DNA of 8,096 bases, taken from positions 1 to 8,096 of the forward strand of contig JABHNP010000144.1 of NCBI GenBank assembly GCA_018694455.1. Direction: 5' to 3'. Positions 7,067 to 8,096 of the stretch are shown in pieces; position 1 is the first letter of the stretch, and every line of letters starts with the position of its first letter. The notes beneath the pieces were generated by a model. The model ran no database searches and was not told where the DNA came from. It saw nothing but the letters and a program-made list of their open reading frames with translations. Made by a program: the position numbers and the translations under genes. Origin of the DNA: Planctomycetaceae bacterium. Lineage in GTDB: Bacteria; Planctomycetota; Planctomycetia; Pirellulales; UBA1268.

Positions 7067-7915
7067 TCACTGAGAATTCTGGGCCGCCGCCTGCTCTGGG
7101 TAAATGACGCATTCGACCCGACGATTTCGCTGTCTGCCCGCAGCCGTTGCGTTTGAGACAACCGGGTGATTAGCACCATGTGCAACCAAGAACATCTGCC
7201 TGTCACTTAACGGCGTTCGAGTCGCAAGAAAATCAAAAACTGTAGAGGACTGGGCCGTTGTTAACTGATGCGCTGACTGCCAAGATGATCCTTCAAGCGA
7301 CTCAGTATCGAGATGTCCTTCAATTCCAAGAAAATGACGCGGAAAGACTCTTTCCAAATCTGCCGCTAATTGAGTCAACAACGATGCACCGACAGGTAAA
7401 AGATTGGCCGTACCGGGTTCGAACAGTCGATCTGAAGATACTTCGACACGAACAACACTTCCGTCTAAACGCACCTGAAGATTGTCAAGAGCGAGCTGAC
7501 CCATCGCTGATCGCATGGCTGCAACAACTTCTACCGTCGAGGGCAATGCGGTAGAACCTGTCACCTGACCTGATGTTTCTGGACGAGCCACGACTCTACT
7601 TGCCGCAAGTTGAGCAGTCGTACTAGCGAGCTGCTCTCGAATCGCAGAGAGCTCTTCCTGCATGAGCTGATTTTCTGTCTGACTTCGAGCCAAAGCTCCT
7701 TCCAACTGAGCGCTATCGAGCGAACTATACGATGGAATTTCAGGCAAACTCGGTAATGCCCGAGGGAGGGTATGCGCAGGCGCAGCAACGCCAGGCGGTG
7801 GCTCAAGACTTATCATCGCCGGGGCAGCCTCGGGGCGCAGAAATTTTGATGAGCAGCCGGTACCAGCTGCAGCAACCAAAAGCACCAACGCAAATCGGAG
7901 ACAATGTCTACACAT
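7067..7915 (-). CDS. Putative lipoprotein with C-terminal OmpA/MotB-type domain
   Basis: This is probably an envelope lipoprotein; its exact role is unknown. It is 282 residues. Residues 1-20 form a signal peptide (two Arg, then a hydrophobic ALVLLVAAAG core) ending in a lipobox-like GTGC, so Cys21 is the predicted lipid anchor. The lipobox is not ideal, with Gly where Leu is usual at -3. Residues 25-62 are rich in Pro and Ala, a likely flexible linker. Residues 66-108 are Gln/Glu/Leu/Ala-rich and likely a coiled coil. Residues 145-275 resemble the OmpA C-terminal domain: RLFEPGTANLLPVG, IEGHLDTE (198-205), VAHGANHPVVSNATAAGRQRNRRVE (244-268). The family usually reads GHTD, then LSxxRA; here it is GHLD and LTTAQS (218-223), so the peptidoglycan-contacting Arg is absent. 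The ATG at 7915 lacks a good Shine-Dalgarno site, but it gives a sensible signal peptide. The gene lies 118 bases before hisH on the same strand. No motA or tol-pal gene is visible nearby. Confidence 0.85.
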   Translation of the reverse strand: MCRHCLRFALVLLVAAAGTGCSSKFLRPEAAPAMISLEPPPGVAAPAHTLPRALPSLPEIPSYSSLDSAQLEGALARSQTENQLMQEELSAIREQLASTTAQLAASRVVARPETSGQVTGSTALPSTVEVVAAMRSAMGQLALDNLQVRLDGSVVRVEVSSDRLFEPGTANLLPVGASLLTQLAADLERVFPRHFLGIEGHLDTESLEGSSWQSAHQLTTAQSSTVFDFLATRTPLSDRQMFLVAHGANHPVVSNATAAGRQRNRRVECVIYPEQAAAQNSQ

Positions 7916-7988
7916 ACTTCCAAAATCACAAAAGAAGGCAGGATTGACCGGAGAATAGAGAAGACACCCACCCTGAGCAAGGCCGCGA

Positions 7989-8096
7989 TCAGGTTCTTTT
8001 CTTCGAGATTTTGACTATTATCCGCTGATTTGCCAGAGTTTTCTGAAAATCACGCCATTGGCCGAATTTTTTCCCGTGCCCACCGCCAGATAAAAA
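7989..8096 (-). CDS. Possible 3' end of an unidentified gene, cut by the right edge
   Basis: On the minus strand a frame is open from the right edge for 35 codons to a TGA at 7989-7991. The peptide is Gly/His/Lys-rich at first (SGGGHGKKFGQW) and ends RIIVKISKKRT. It has a plausible protein-like makeup (aromatic, hydrophobic and basic residues in alternation), but I do not recognise a family. It would be co-directional with the lipoprotein gene, 73 bases ahead of its start. An open run of this length arises by chance fairly often, and a second frame is open for 25 codons, so this is a weak call. The rest of the end region (7916-7988) holds nothing I can name with confidence. Confidence 0.35.
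   Translation of the reverse strand, partial: FLSGGGHGKKFGQWRDFQKTLANQRIIVKISKKRT

Noticed and set aside
6949..7206. An N-terminal extension of HisH of 86 residues
   Set aside because: It has no resemblance to HisH, overlaps the lipoprotein gene in another frame, and the ATG at 6948 gives the exact family start and length.
7952..7980. Promoter for the lipoprotein gene (TTGCTC, 17 bases, TATTCT on the minus strand)
   Set aside because: The spacing is right, but only three of six bases at -35 and four of six at -10 match the consensus, which is expected by chance in such a region.

Overview
This window is an ordinary bacterial chromosomal segment of housekeeping genes with moderate GC. I see no insertion sequence, phage gene, CRISPR array, tRNA or rRNA. 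The protein sequences look most like those of a planctomycete or a related lineage. The reasons are the style of the F1 ATPase subunits, the long serine acetyltransferase with an extra N-terminal domain, and the adjacent hisH-hisA pair. This placement is from memory of protein families and is not a search result.

Left half, plus strand (1-4395): the F1 part of the F-type ATP synthase operon in the usual order alpha (atpA, cut by the left edge), gamma (atpG), beta (atpD), epsilon (atpC). Gaps are 17, 80 and 21 bases. Together they form the catalytic head (alpha3 beta3), the rotating shaft (gamma) and its regulatory subunit (epsilon). The delta subunit and Fo genes would lie upstream, outside the window.

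Right half, minus strand (8096 down to 4434): reading in the direction of transcription there is the possible tail of an unknown gene at the right edge, an OmpA-domain lipoprotein, hisH, hisA and a serine O-acetyltransferase (cysE type). HisH supplies ammonia to HisF for imidazole ring closure, and HisA makes the substrate for that step, so these two belong together in histidine biosynthesis. The acetyltransferase starts cysteine synthesis. hisH and hisA are 26 bases apart and are probably co-transcribed. The acetyltransferase follows after a 143-base gap and may have its own promoter. The atp block and the minus-strand genes converge at 4396-4433, with only 38 bases between stop codons.

No new system is evident. 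The points most worth checking are small departures from family consensus. The acetyltransferase has a C-terminal tail ending in Asp-Tyr-Gln-Ile, which resembles the tail that docks into cysteine synthase. The OmpA domain has lost the arginine expected to bind peptidoglycan. The epsilon subunit lacks the arginine of its ATP-binding motif. An unexplained open frame runs off the right edge. No stretch longer than 300 bases lacks a gene.
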